Below are positions 44,291 to 56,849 of a stretch of DNA of 64,000 nucleotides, piece after piece. The translations under genes were made by a program, and so were the position numbers. The DNA is from Loripinus fragilis. Taxonomy: Eukaryota > Mollusca > Bivalvia > Lucinida > Lucinidae. The DNA is taken from assembly GCA_964019695.1 (NCBI GenBank), contig OZ026524.1, forward strand, positions 66,738,223 to 66,802,222. Direction: 5' to 3'. The notes under the pieces are model-generated. The model made no database searches. It saw nothing but the letters and a program-made list of their open reading frames with translations, and had not been told where the DNA came from. Within the stretch, counting starts at the first letter, position 1. Each line of letters opens with the position of its first letter.

Positions 44291-45700
44291 AATCTACTTA
44301 ATTATCTTCCACCCAACCCCGTCAGTTATCCTTTTAAAATAAAATATTTCATTTGTAGCGGGGGTGTTCGAACAGCCAGGGAGCGAAACTCGCGAACAAA
44401 ACGTCGTAGCGATACGTGAATGACGTCACGCAAATGCTGATAACAAATAACGGTCCTGGCTGACGTTGGCGCTACTCCGCATAGAGGCGCGGTCTCGATT
44501 ACTTGACATTTCAATGTTTTGCATCGAGAAATGCAAGCAGCAGGAAATGTTGGCTTACATTTAAGGCAACTACACTGAGAATGTAAACATTTACAAATGG
44601 CAAAAGAAATTGGGTTTCTGCCTTAATGTCTAGTGAAATGCATCACTTTACTATTTGACAGGGGTTAACATTATCACCTATGGAAAATTATCAGGTGTTC
44701 CTTTAAATATTTTTAGCAGTGTATTTTCACATGTAAAATACAACTTTTTTGATATTTTCACGTGTGAAAATATTTTTTTTAGAATATATATATTATATTT
44801 AATCAATATTTTCCTGTATTTATTACTTTGTAATAATAAATATATTAATTAGACATGTTAAATCCGATAATGGTTATCACTAGTGTTTGTTCTATTCATG
44901 CCGTTCGGGAGACAACCTGGGGTTGAGCAAATTCATCATGGATCAAAATAAGCAACACAAGAGATAAAACAATCCTCACCAAGTGCCAACACCAACCCGT
45001 CAAACCGTCCTTGGTGATGATCTCTTTCGTATTTCATTTTATTAGAATTTTTATTTCTGATTTGTTTTTGTCCCTTTTACAGATCTTGAAACGAGGTTCA
45101 ATATACTAGTTATGCATTTGAATCGATGGAAACGAAATTGTCCCATCAATTGCGATCTTTCTGAAAAATTGATCAGATGTACTTTGTGCGTTTCTTTTTT
45201 GGTTCGGTAGACTTCTGCATTATGCCGATGGTTAAGCTTGCATTTAAAATTATCAGCCAGGGAAGGGTCATTTGTTTTTATGCACCGAGAAAACATGCTT
45301 TGAGTACAGAATTTAATTAAGTGCAAATGAGTAATTCAAGATCAAAACAAAAACAAAATGATTAAGTTTACAGGCTCGGAAACCACTTCTCAAAATTGAG
45401 GATACTTAAAGTGTCACCGAATCCGCTATGCACCAGTAACAACATGCGTAGGGGCAACAAAATGCGGTTCTTCAATACTATCTTTCTAATTGCTTCTCAG
45501 TACGTGTAATTGTTTAAGCCCTTTTCCTGTTGAACCCAGATTTATCCTTTTTGGAAAACAAGTAGATCAAGATCAGCTGGCTTCTGACGACGCTAACTGA
45601 TCAGGACCCACACTGATTTCCACTCTGATTGAAAACACATACCTGGAATGTTGTAGATTATTGGGAGGAGTGTAGTACATAAAAGACTCAGCATGGCAAG
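44291..45700. other. No gene seen
   Basis: AT-rich. A minus-strand frame of 91 codons at 45051-45326 has no recognisable motif or supporting splice signal. TATTTTCACATGTAAAATAC and GATATTTTCACGTGTGAAAA form a small local hairpin near 44720-44775. Confidence 0.4.
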
Positions 45701-45704
45701 GGTT

Positions 45705-45970
45705 AAGTGAGGAAGTTGCTCATGAGATTTCCAAAATGTGGTATGTGCGACCAGCAAAGCCTCAGATCAGCCTGCGCATACGCGCAGTCTGATCATAGCC
45801 TTTGCTATTCGCTTTTAAAGTATTCTATGAGTGTTAAGCTACTGACTGAACACCATTTTGGAGTTTCTTCTACCTGTAAGCATAAAAGGAGCCTGCACCG
45901 GCTCATTTGAGTGTGCACTTGTCAAAATGTCAAATTGTTGGAAATCTCATGTCGCGGCTCATATGACTAG
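45705..45970 (+). repeat. MITE family G, nearly complete copy
   Basis: Includes GCGCATACGCGCAGTCTGAT, GCTATTCGCTTTTAAAGTAT, TATGAGTGTTAAGCTACTGA and the terminal CAAATTGTTGGAAATCTCAT with CGCGGCTCATATGACTAG. The 67-codon frame here is repeat-derived. Confidence 0.8.
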
Positions 45971-45974
45971 TGAC

Positions 45975-46580
45975 TGCTGTTACTGCTCCCCTAATAAGTA
46001 AGAACATCCTCAGATTAGGCTGCACAGACCAGGCTGTGCATCTAGAGTCTAAATAGCGTCAGGGCCATCGTCGCGAGAAAAAACTAGTTTGCGCCCAAGG
46101 AAGTCCTGATCCAATCGGGAAAGCCCGGCACAATTCGAGAATCTGTAGCATGTGGGTTCAGCCCTATTAAAATCCATTTTTTTTCTGATTACCCGAAAAG
46201 TTTAATCAGCAGAATAAATGAACTTTATGTATTTTTCAATAAATAGCGATATTTATTGTAAAAAACATAAACTTCATTTATAACCACTTGTTCAGCTGCA
46301 ATCACACTTGTTATTGTGTTGGCATGGTTTCTGTGACTTTAGCGTCACGTTATGTAACGTCAGCATCATGTTATCAAAGTAGATCGTCGATGTACATCCG
46401 AGGTCTGATTCCACGGAATTAGTGCACGGAATTGGTCGATGTAGTTCCGATTGGCCCTGATCATCAACTAGATTCAGCTCCCACAAACGTGCGTATCACT
46501 CGATGCGTTCTTGTTTTTTTAGAGAATTTACTTACTTTAACTCCATGCTTGCTAGTGTCGTATACTGATAGCTTAAAGTT
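45975..46580. other. No gene seen
   Basis: Unassigned; contains a short inverted pair around 46205-46290 (AACTTTATGTA... and ...AACTTCATTTA) but no gene. Confidence 0.35.
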
Positions 46581-46584
46581 TACA

Positions 46585-47165
46585 AATATTTTGGCTCCAG
46601 ATCAAGCCCGACAAAAAGTCGTGCCTGATCTAGATCCAAACTATTTGGCACTATCACTGATGAAATAACGTTTTGAAAACGTCAATTTTGAAAATAAAAT
46701 ACGAATTAAACATGTAAAAAGCGAGAACAAAATCCCAGTATGCAAAGAGTTGATATTCTGTAGCAGGAAGGAAGCTGGTTGGGTCAAGTGCAGTCACGTG
46801 ACTTGGCAAAACGATCGTATAAAACAGATGCTTACCTTTATCATTAATTTTCTATCAATGTTGAAACAAGATTTTTGGTTTATTGTTGTTAACCTGCTGT
46901 GTTTCTGTAAATACCTGTAATGATGGGATTAAAATATCTTTTATTTTTTGGAGCCGGGGTACAGGTAAGACAGAATCAAATTAACTATGTGACTACTAGT
47001 GTCGTCTGCTGATAACCTTTGCAAACAGTTTGGACCCAGATGAGGCCCGACAGAACGTCGGGCCTTATCAGGATCCAAAATGTTTGAAACTCTGATGGAA
47101 GTCCTGACAGAATTTTACGAAAAAGTTGATTTTGAAAAAAAAAAAAAAAAAAAAAAAAAAAAACA
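46585..47165 (+). repeat. Single satellite-related monomers and poly-A
   Basis: 46590-46665 and 47000-47110 match parts of the 160-bp unit (GATCAAGCCCGACA..., GCTGATAACCTTTGCAAACA, GTCGGGCCTTATCAGGATCC). A run of about 27 A follows at 47137-47163. Confidence 0.65.
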
Positions 47166-47351
47166 GATTCGAGAAAATAAAACATGAAAAATTACCACAA
47201 GAAGGCAAATAGTTCATTCGAAATCTTGGACACCAGAGTATTACTTTGAGTTATCAATATTTCGAACTAAAAGGAGTCGGTAAAACAGTAATATCTGGGA
47301 CCCAATATTGGGTAAACTCCAAAATGAATATTTTTGCCGTTTTGTCTTTCA

Positions 47352-47822
47352 AAATATGAGCCATGACATTAGATTTCCGACAATGTTTGTTTGTTTGTTT
47401 GCTTGATTTGATCCTTTACGTCCCATCAACAATCTTTCAGTTAAACATGGACGGTCTACCTGGGTTTAACCAGTACTAAGCTAGGATAAATGTGTCTTGC
47501 TCAAGGACCACAACGCAGTGACGCCGGTGAGGCTCGAATCCGCGGCCCTCGGTCTCGAGTCAATCACTCTACCACTGAACCACTGCGCTCCTTTTCCAAC
47601 AATGTGGCATTTTCACAACTGTAGACCCAGACGAGCCTGTGCAGCCTCCTCTTAAGCTTAGAAGCTCCAAATGATGTTCGGCCAGCAGCCTAACAGTCAT
47701 AGACTATTTAAGCGACTAGCATAGACTTTGATCAGACTACGCGTATGCGCAGGCTGGTCTGAGCTTATGCTGGTCGCACATACCACATTGTTAGAAATCT
47801 CATGTCGGGGTTCACATAGGTT
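47352..47822 (-). repeat. MITE family G copy interrupted by a SINE
   Basis: Left end ATATGAGCCATGACATTAGA, right end complement of CCTATGTGAACCCCGACATG. The copy is continuous once the SINE at 47386-47592 and one 12-bp duplicate are removed. Confidence 0.8.
47386..47592 (-). repeat. Complete tRNA-derived SINE with target duplication, minus strand
   Basis: Flanked by TTTCCGACAATG (47374-47385) and TTTCCAACAATG (47593-47604). Minus strand: GGAGCGCAGTGGTTCAGTGG carries the A box, GTAGAGTGATTGACTCGAGA follows, the B box is GGATTCGAGCC, then a body with TCCTTGAGCAAGACACATTT and a 3' tail made of CAAA-type repeats. About 207 bp; this is the most complete copy of the family in the window and defines the structure of those at 3775 and 20563. 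Confidence 0.88.
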
Positions 47823-48754
47823 TTAGCTGCTTAAAAGAAACGTCTCACTGAGATATTTCTTACGTTTCTTTTAAGCAAATAAACATATATGTTTAGATAC
47901 ATTTTTAAAATAGTTAATATTATCAATACTTTGAATTAAAAGGAGTCAGTAAATCAGTAATATACAATCCAAAATGATTTCGCCCCAATTTTTTCTATCA
48001 AATATATGTTCTAGTTGCTTAAAAGAAATTTCTCATACATTTTGTATATTTTTAGGGAAATTAAAAAAAAAGTTCACGAATGCGCCATACTCTCAGAATC
48101 ATATTTCGAACAGTAATGGACTTTCGAATTATCGACTTTTCACTGCACTTACACTTTTTGCATGCTGAGTAATTGTGCATGCTTTTTGTCGCCTGGAGAT
48201 GCTTCTGATTGTTTTTTTTTTTTTTTTTTCAAAATAATCGTTCAGTAAAATTTAATACTAACAGAGTGTCAAACAGTGTGGGTCCAGATCAGACTGCTTT
48301 CTACGGGATCATACTGAATGCGCGCAAATTTATATCATTGTAAATGAAAAAGGTGCAAAAGCGACATCAACTGACGACCTTAACAGCTGCTGTGTTTTAA
48401 GCTATTTTTTGGTTGATGTTGTTGTTTTAGCTGTAGGAGTGTAAGCCCAAAACACCTATCCTAGCTGTAGCGGTCCGTTAATTAGTCATTCATTAATGCG
48501 TTGTAAGCCGAGTACTATTGGAAAAAGCGAAGACCCAGATGATGATGTGGCATTTCATCAGGATCTACACTGTTTGATAAGACAAAAACGATCTTCTGAG
48601 AAAGTTACAAACTTTTAACTGGAAATTATAACCTGTGACTCTCGGTATATATAATGGACGATCCCAACTTTATTGTATCAGACCAAAAGGAAGAATCCAG
48701 TAGTAGTATAGGTTTACGAAACTATGAGCGACAGGGTTTCATTACACCGTGAGT
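47823..48754. other. No gene seen; degenerate hairpins
   Basis: A weak H-type hairpin (AAAAGAAACGTCTCACTGAG with its complement) lies at 47828-47880 and a remnant near 48000. A satellite monomer fragment is at 48260-48300. Poly-T of 17 at about 48213-48229. Confidence 0.5.
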
Positions 48755-49165
48755 GACACCCTACTCAAACGAAATGTAGAAACGCGTCTTGAATTGGGGA
48801 TTGCTTGATTGTAAATTTAAACGTAATGTGGAGACGCGTCTTGTGCGGTTCACTGAAGATTGGATACTCAAATCACGGATACATCCGTGCTCAAATGTGT
48901 GTATTTTTTGTAGTGCATTTGTTATAGGATACTAATATAGAAACACGTATTAGAGGATTTATTGATGAGTGCATTCTCAAACGTAATATAGAAATGCCTC
49001 TTCAACGGGGAAGTTAATGGATGACCAGATACTCAACTGTTATGTAGAAACACGTCTTAAATTGGTGATTCATTGTTTATCGTAATGTAGAAACGTGCCT
49101 TAAATGGGTTTTCGTGGATGATAGATACTCAAACGTTATGTAGAAAAACGTCTTGAATTGTGGTT
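48755..49165 (+). repeat. Degenerate ~60-bp tandem repeat
   Basis: About seven units with the consensus ACTCAAACGTAATGTAGAAA followed by CGCGTCTTGAATTGG and GATTCACTGATGATTGGAT. Units are well diverged and some are truncated. Confidence 0.75.
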
Positions 49166-49208
49166 CACTGATGATTGGACACTCCAATGGAATATAGAAC
49201 AGCCAAAG

Positions 49209-51213
49209 AGAGATAAAGTCACCAAAATCAGTCATTTTTTGTGTCCCATCCCCATTTTATCACATAAACAATGCATTTTCTACCGCTTTAAGGTTTATAA
49301 GTTTAGTTTGGGGTTATGGCTCACAAATTACAAACCATGCAAGTTAAGCTCACATCAAACATCTCTATGTCAAGAAGATTAATATGTGCATGGACAATAG
49401 AAACGAATTTCGGGAAACATTAATTTATTATTCGCAGGTAAAAAGATATCTGAGGTTGTTGATAAAATCTGGGGTTTTGTGAATTACGTTACCATATGTG
49501 TTTTATTTGCACAAGAAGAGGTATAAATATCGCAATTGACGACAATGTAAGAGCTATAATCTAACTACATAACAAACCATGCAAGAACTTTACAAGAAGT
49601 TGTTTGCATTGAAAAAAATAAGCGGAAACATAAATTTGTGAATAACGTTACTGTGAATTACGTGATTACAATTTTACTAAAATCCAAATACCTCTCTAAA
49701 TGCATACACTAGCTGAAAAATGTTTTTTTTTATCAAAGAAATCTGTCCCAGTAAATGAAGATCAATTTTAACCAATCAATACTCACCATATCAGCACAAC
49801 AGATGCAAAGTAATCTGTTTTAAAACCAAGAGTGACCAGTGTAAATATCTAAGGGATTGTTCCTAAGGTTTTTGAAATAAGCTGGATTGAACATAGGTAA
49901 CGTAATTCACATGCAGGTAACGAAATTCATATTCTACAAAAACTCTTTTCAGTCCAAATATATATAAGGCCAAAAGCAACAAATAGACAGTGATTGTAAG
50001 TTTCTGACTTGTTATTCAGTCGTAATTTTCTTTTTTTCTAAACTAGTTTTGTCTCGTCGCTGCTACCACTGGAGGTTTATTGGAGAGTTTCTGTGTACAC
50101 TTTGAAATTGGCACTCTCGCTTTGGCATCCTGGTCCATTCCAGTTGATCACAGTGAACTCAAATGTTCTCATGACTTACTATGTTGATAACTTTTATAGT
50201 TTATATGATAGATAAATGGTTAACTTGAGTTTATATCTTCTTATTTTCAATTGAAGTGAGCAAATGGACTATGTGAATTACGTTTCCTTGAACATTTTTG
50301 TCATTTTTCTGAGAAGAAGGTATCTTTGTGAAAAATGCAAGCTTTGATTTTTTTTGTTATATATGTACCTAAAAAGGCATTTGTTGAAGACAGATTATTC
50401 ATTCTGAATTGTCTGAGTGTAAAGTGAGCCACAACACGTTTTCAAATATATGGGATGTTTAAAATTATTTTTCTATTATCATATTTTAAAGTGTTATTCC
50501 AACCATATTAAAACAAATTCAACGGCTTACTTCCAACGTGCAAAGGATGATGTAAAGTGTTAAGCAACACACTTGAACCTGATATTTTGCAGAAAAAATA
50601 TATGTTTTACGCAGAAAATAAGACAAGAGTACAAGGCATGTGATTTACGTTACCGACCTATTAGCACAATGTTCTTTACACAATAATACAATTTATTATT
50701 TCCAGAACCAAACAAGAATGTAATGTTTAATATTCACCATCTACAGTTTCAAAACAATTTTTTTTTATTCTTGTTAACTCTTCCAAATTGATGGATACAA
50801 TTAAAACATTTTTTGTACTCATAAAATTGCAATTTAATTCCAACCGTCATTACATAACAAACATGCTTTGACCATGTTGAGAAGCAAACATATGTCATAA
50901 ATTCTACATTAATAGATTTATATGACCAACAAGATATTCAAGTAGACGTGCATGATATAGAAGCTCTTAAATATTTCAGTCTTGTAAGAAATGTGGTCTG
51001 TGCACGTATATTTCATCGCAGTAACGTAGGTCACATTGAAATTCAATGGTGCTCTTTGTGAGGCTGAATATATTGACTTGTTTGGATGTGCATATTGTTT
51101 AGACTTCGTAATCTACTTGATTAAAACCAATAAGTAAATAAATAACATAATAAAGTAAATTTATAAGCAGAAAAAATGTGGGACAAAAACTGGCCAAAAT
51201 TGGTGATCTTAAC
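49209..51213. mobile_element. Element F: ~2-kb candidate inverted-repeat element
   Basis: Left AGTCACCAAAATCAGTCATT followed by TTTTGTGTCCCAT; right end, read on the minus strand, GATCACCAATTTTGGCCAGT followed by TTTTGTCCCACAT. That is an imperfect inverted repeat of about 33 bp. The interior contains at least six variants of GTGAATTACGTTACC on both strands and no coding sequence. The boundary call is tentative and no target duplication was identified. Confidence 0.45.
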
Positions 51214-51679
51214 TCGTTTTGGGGGAGAAATGCGTCTTGCAATTTGCAGTTTTTCGGGCATCACTCATATTTCAGGTTAGATGCCAAGATGATGCAAGCA
51301 GCATAACATAGCATAATACAGTTTATCTATAGTGCGCTGGGTCATAGATCATACATGTATATGACACACACATTCAAAGAAATTTTACATGAAAAGATCG
51401 AGAAAAAACCCCACTAAAACACAATCCGTTGCAGCCCCTGCATTAGTGACCCTGTATGAAGGCCATAGAGCCAGGGTTTTTCCCGTGTGTGTCTCATCGG
51501 AGTACAAGTATATATTCATTGTTGCCATACTTCCGGAATAGTGATATTGTCATAAAGTGGCCCGTGCGATGTAATTGGGAAACATTTCAAGAGACCTGTC
51601 ACTGCTGCTTGGGATTCGGTAGTACTGAAGGAAGCCTGCTCACCTACACAGACTATCTAATGACTCAGCTGTTTGAAGA
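51214..51679. other. No gene seen
   Basis: Short unassigned stretch. The 77-codon frame 51456-51689 runs into the MITE that follows and is not supported. Confidence 0.35.
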
Positions 51680-51835
51680 AAACCAGTGAGCCGCGACATG
51701 TGATTTCCAATAATGTGACACTTTGACATGTGTAGACTCAAACGAGTCTTTGTCGCCTCCTTTCAAGCTTAGAAACTCCAAATGAAGTTCGGTCAGTAGC
51801 TTAACACTCATAGAATACTTAAGGTGGAGAACAAC
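51680..51835 (-). repeat. MITE family G copy, minus strand
   Basis: Contains GAGCCGCGACATGTGATTTC, CAATAATGTGACACTTTGAC, AGCTTAGAAACTCCAAATGA and TAGCTTAACACTCATAGAAT, the reverse complement of the family's plus-strand order. Confidence 0.8.
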
Positions 51836-52135
51836 AATTTTGCACACGCGTATATTGAGCAATGTCATTGTTGCTCGCATGTATCAATGACTTGGTTTCC
51901 TATGACGTGGCCTTTTGTCATATTTCTAATCTTAATTGTACGGAAGTCATTACTTTTGGCCGCCACTCGATAATAAGAGATTTAACTGTTTGTAAAAGAT
52001 GCAATTCCGAATCAGTTATTTTATGATGCAACTGAGTTAGTGAATCAGAGGCCATCGCCACATATTCATTCATATTGGAAAACCAACATCTCAACCAAAC
52101 ACGTTTCTGTTTGGGGGTCTCCTGATACGCACTCT

Positions 52136-52640
52136 CAAGCTTGAGACATGTGTCTCGATTGCAGCAGATGACAAGCTCGAGAAACGTGACTCGACTGCAG
52201 CAGAGGTCAAATTTGAGACACGTGTCTCGACTGCAGAAAATGACAAGAGTGAGACACGTCCCTCGAGTTCAGTAGAGGACAAGCATGTGACACGTGTCTC
52301 GACTGCAGCAAATGACAAGCTTGAGACACGTGTCTCGACTGCAACAAAGGACAAGCTTGAGACACGTCCCTCGACTTCAGTAGAGGACAGGCTTGAGACA
52401 CATTCCTCGACTGCAGCAGAGGATAAGCTTGAGGCACGTGTCTCAACTGCAGCAGATTACAATTAATGTGTCAACTGCAGACAAGCTTGAGACACGTGTC
52501 TCGACTGCGGCAAAGGACAAGCTTGAGACACGTCCCTCGAGTTCAGTAGAGGACAAGCATTTGACACGTGTATCGACTGCAGCAAATGACAAGCTTGAGA
52601 CACATGTCTCGAATGCAGCAAAGGATAAGTTTTAGGCAGG
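52136..52640 (+). repeat. 36-bp minisatellite centred on a palindromic E-box
   Basis: About 14 units of 36 bp. The best units contain GAGACACGTGTCTC, a perfect 14-bp palindrome with the E-box CACGTG, followed by GACTGCAGCAAATGACAAGC. Two unit types alternate in part (CACGTGTCTCGACTGCAG and CACGTCCCTCGAGTTCAG). Because 36 is divisible by three, one plus-strand frame stays open from about 52033 to 52466 and repeats the 12-residue motif TRVSTAANDKLE; after an interruption a second frame continues to 52634. There is no good start codon or splice evidence, so a coding role is unproven. Confidence 0.85.
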
Positions 52641-54003
52641 TCCCTCGGGCTTAGTAGAGGATACGCCATTGTTAGTGACCACAATGAAAATCAATTTTAG
52701 ACTTCTAAGTTACTAAAACTAGGCTACTGATATCATTAACTTCGTAAGCATTTCCCCAGTTCTGCTGCAGATAGTTGATTGTAACGCATAGAATTTTAGT
52801 TCATCAACACTGCATCCATTTTGATCAATGAATCCTCTCGATGACACTTCATCAGAACGGAAGTACATTATTTAGCTCACTTACTCTTCATCCTACTTTG
52901 AAGCTGGCCACAGGGAAAATATTGTCTATTGGCTTGTCCTTACATGACAAAGAAGCAAAACTATTCATCAGGAATTTAATTATAAAACAGTGTATTTATG
53001 TACAAATAAGTGAAACAAAGAAAATTTGTTTATGAAATATTATGCTTATTTTATACTTTTACCAATGAAGATATAGTTATGTTATCACTGGGATGAAAAT
53101 ATATAACGTTTTTGCGTTACTTCTGACTTTTCATTACTTACTGCATTGCACTTCAAAATGTCGAACAACTATAACATGTTAACATAAAGTGTGGGTTTGT
53201 ATCTAATAATTTGGTAACATACCCTCCAAATTATTGCAAGTAGTCTATGGTACATATTGCCACCAAACACCAGACGGCACGTCTATTTTAACATTTTTTT
53301 AGATTTTACTTCACTCGTTGAAAAAAGCCCTACCACAAATAATAGCACTCCCTACCATTAAATTCCTATCTTCGTTAGCGTTATACGAGACCGGGACATT
53401 ACATACCACGTGGCGATACAGTGACAATATTAAAATCCTCTGGTTTCAACCACAGGAGACTTCACTCATTATGACTTATGTAAGTTGGCTTGTTTCTAGT
53501 TTGTCCTGGGACCTGCTTGTAAGCCCCGTCATAACAAAAACATCTCTGTGTATAAAAGAGATCCCAGCTTCGCGATTAAAATTGATCACACGACTTCGCG
53601 ACTGGGGGTGATATAACACCATGCAATAAAATCGATACACCGCTATAGATTTTGTAACGCCATTAAAACCTTGCGTTAAAGATAGAAAACACGAAGTGTT
53701 CACGCCAAAAATTTGATTTTCGATTAATTTTAATGTCATGTGATATATATAATCTAACAATCGTGCTCCTGTGTTACTCGTTGCGATAAAGCGATAAAAT
53801 GCTCGACAAGCCTCGCATTTTATCGCTTTTCCCCAGCTCGTTTAATAAATTCAATAAAAACATGAGCACTCATGTAAGGTCCTCTATATAATGAGAATTG
53901 TGGCAACCATAAGTACAATAGTTGACAGAAAATCAAAATCGAGATTTATTTGTTTATTTAAAATCGCGTTAGCGATGGACGCGCGATGGTGATATACGTT
54001 AAT
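52641..54003. other. No gene seen; one dispersed repeat
   Basis: 53750-53885 (CTCGTTTAATAAATTCAATA and AACATGAGCACTCATGTAAG) is a repeat also present at 62690-62815 and in part at 3475-3560. Opposed 94-97 codon frames at 53318-53760 overlap each other and show no protein family features. Confidence 0.5.
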
Positions 54004-56849
54004 TAGTCCAGTCAATTTACTTGAAAATTTGACCAAACCTCAAACAAATTCCTTCAGAAAAGGTTTTTTGATTTTCATGATCTATAAGGTCCATAGATTA
54101 ACAGAAAAAAAGTCCTCAAAAAAAAATCGCAGCCAAAATGCATTTTTTCAGGAGCCAAAAAGGGGGCATTTCAAGCAAATATGTGAAAAATGATATTTTT
54201 GTGTTTGTTTCAATTATCTAGCAATAATCTTTTACATTAACATTGTGTTCTTAATTTTTTAAAATCTCTATTTGACACAATGTTAAAAAGGTACCAAAAG
54301 AAAAAAAGGAAATATTTTCATCGCCAAATGCATTTTTGGGGCAAAACCAGCAAAAATAAAGAAAACGTGTCAAAAAATGAATTTTCGCTATTAATCATAA
54401 GCATTTGTAGAATATATCCTAAAAATGTATTATCATTTTTATTATTATCATTTTTATCATAAAGAAGATAGCAAGATGTAAAGTGAAGAAACCAACATAA
54501 ATAGTACCATTTTAGGGTTAAGGGCCAGGGCAGACAGGGGGAGGAGGCACAGTCCAAAAACGTTTGAACAAAGTGAAAAAGAGATTTCTTAGCTTAAATA
54601 TGCATTTATCAAACTTGTTTCACCTTTTCTTTCAATAGCTGAACAGTCTGTAGATGCTGATACAATGCTTAAATATGTTACCTGAAAATGTATACTGATA
54701 ATTCGTTATGAAATGATTTACTTTGTTTGTTTACTTGTTGTTTTAGTGGGTTGAAGGGATTGGAAATCATGTAAAAACTAGAGAAAACAAATTAAACTAT
54801 GGGCTAGATAGTCAATTCCTCACACCCACTCACCCTAGTGATGCCACAGATATATCTATATCTTAAAGGGCAATCATTATGCACAGAACGATTGATAATT
54901 GCACTGTTGGTTCAGGCAACCAATAGCCTGTTACAAACGTTACCCAATTGAACGTGTCAAAATAACTCCTGACAGTTATGAGTATAACTCAAAATAGTTA
55001 TATTATACTTTATCTTTATCAAAAGTATGTATATAATCTATGTATTTAACATTTTAGTTACAAACATGCTTTTAGAAAATAGGGCTGGCTTCCAGTTGCG
55101 TGGTGTACGTTACATATTTAACACTCCCTCTAAATATTTCAATGTTGGTGTCATGTTATTCATTTGTGTTTACAAATAAATTTTGTAGTATATGAAATAT
55201 TTGTCAAATGAAGCGACAAGATAAATAATTAGTTTTATCTTATTTTTAAATAAAGTTTTGGGTTCTGCCATTATCAATGTATCTTTAATGAGTTGATAAG
55301 CGCCTCTTACCCTAACATACTATACCATTTATATGGCAAACCATTACAACCAACTAGATGTTTTGCATTTTATGCTGTGATTTCTGTAATTATGACTTAA
55401 GTTCTACAAAATCATAACACTTTCATCCATTGTTGTGGGGTAGAGGACTCAATATGATAAATGTAACTTACGTTACATGGCGTAAGTCAAGAATCAGGAC
55501 ATGAAATTCATGATCAAATATGACTTTGCTCCGTTGGAGATCTGAAACAAAGAATTACTTTAAGGAGTAGTCATTTCTGTGTTGAATTAAAGATGTCTAA
55601 TCTGGTGAGGTAATGTTGTAATGACTGCTACAATTCATTTCCTATAGTCAATATTACGTCAATTTTATGTTGCTTTACAATTACTTTACCCTGAAATGGC
55701 CAGCTATTGTTTTTGCCATCGTTGTTTTGGCAAGATCATATCAAAATTAAAAACAAAAGTCATACAAAGTATTCTTACATTATTATTAACGATTTTATTA
55801 TCCATCTCTGTTACGTATGTAACAAATTGTCTTGTTATTGATTTCTAAAAAGCAACAGTTCCCTTGCCTAATTAACACTACCACCTCAACCCATCCTAAG
55901 GAAATTTGCAATCTTATCCTTCCTTAAATAGCAATTGTTGGTGTAGTAAAAAGAGATGTCATCTGCCTGTTTTTGATTGTATATATAATTACCCTTTTCA
56001 ACTTAGTATATGTCATTTGATCGTTTGTGGTGTATGCTAGCTATAAGAAGTTAATAGAAAATGCCAATACAATAAGGATGCCTGTGGTCAAAAATTTGAC
56101 ATCTTACTTACAATGGAAATTCTTAGAACCGGAGTTTGCTGTTTTATGCAGCAACTAACACTGCCCCTGAATACTGTAATGCAGACTTATATTGCTAAGT
56201 TTTTAAAAAAAGCTATACTCTTGTGATTTTTGGGGATATTTTAGCAAATGTCTTGACTAACAGAATTACTTGTCTTTTAGTAAAAACAATGTATGTGGTT
56301 TTATCTTTAATAAGTTGTACCAATGAGTTGTTTAAAGCTTCATATCTATGAATTTAAAATACCATGCACAATTTATAACAAATGAATTTGGAAGGCCTTT
56401 ATGGTATATTTTAATCATCTTTATTTAATTGATTTTATGTAAGATTTGGTTTTTAAAAAATATTCAAACATTGCTGGGATCCAATGATCCAACATCATAG
56501 CCAAGTTCCTAACACAAACTAATATATCTGGACAGCATCACGAAATAGTGTAACGCTGGCTTAAATCATTCACAAGTACCCATTTCCGTTGACGTATTCT
56601 GTATTTTCATCAATGATGATACTATAAAATACAAGTTGCATTTTAGAAAAAGCAAATGTTACGTTTCTATTTCCAATAGCTTGCCTGTAATGGGCTTTTA
56701 AACAACTTTACACCCCTCCATCCACCATTAATTAAAAATTCAAACATGATAGCTGTTATCATGGCCCTGGCTTCCCTCTAACTAAAGCAATAATAAGCAT
56801 ATGCATAAGCATAATTATCATTCAACTATACTACGGTGAAGATTTGGTA

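Noticed and set aside
52136..52640. CRISPR-like array of short repeats
   Set aside because: The units abut as a 36-bp minisatellite with no unique spacers, and the sequence is animal nuclear DNA.
53318..53760. Opposed 94-97 codon frames
   Set aside because: They overlap on opposite strands, neither has a protein family signature, and no splice sites support them.
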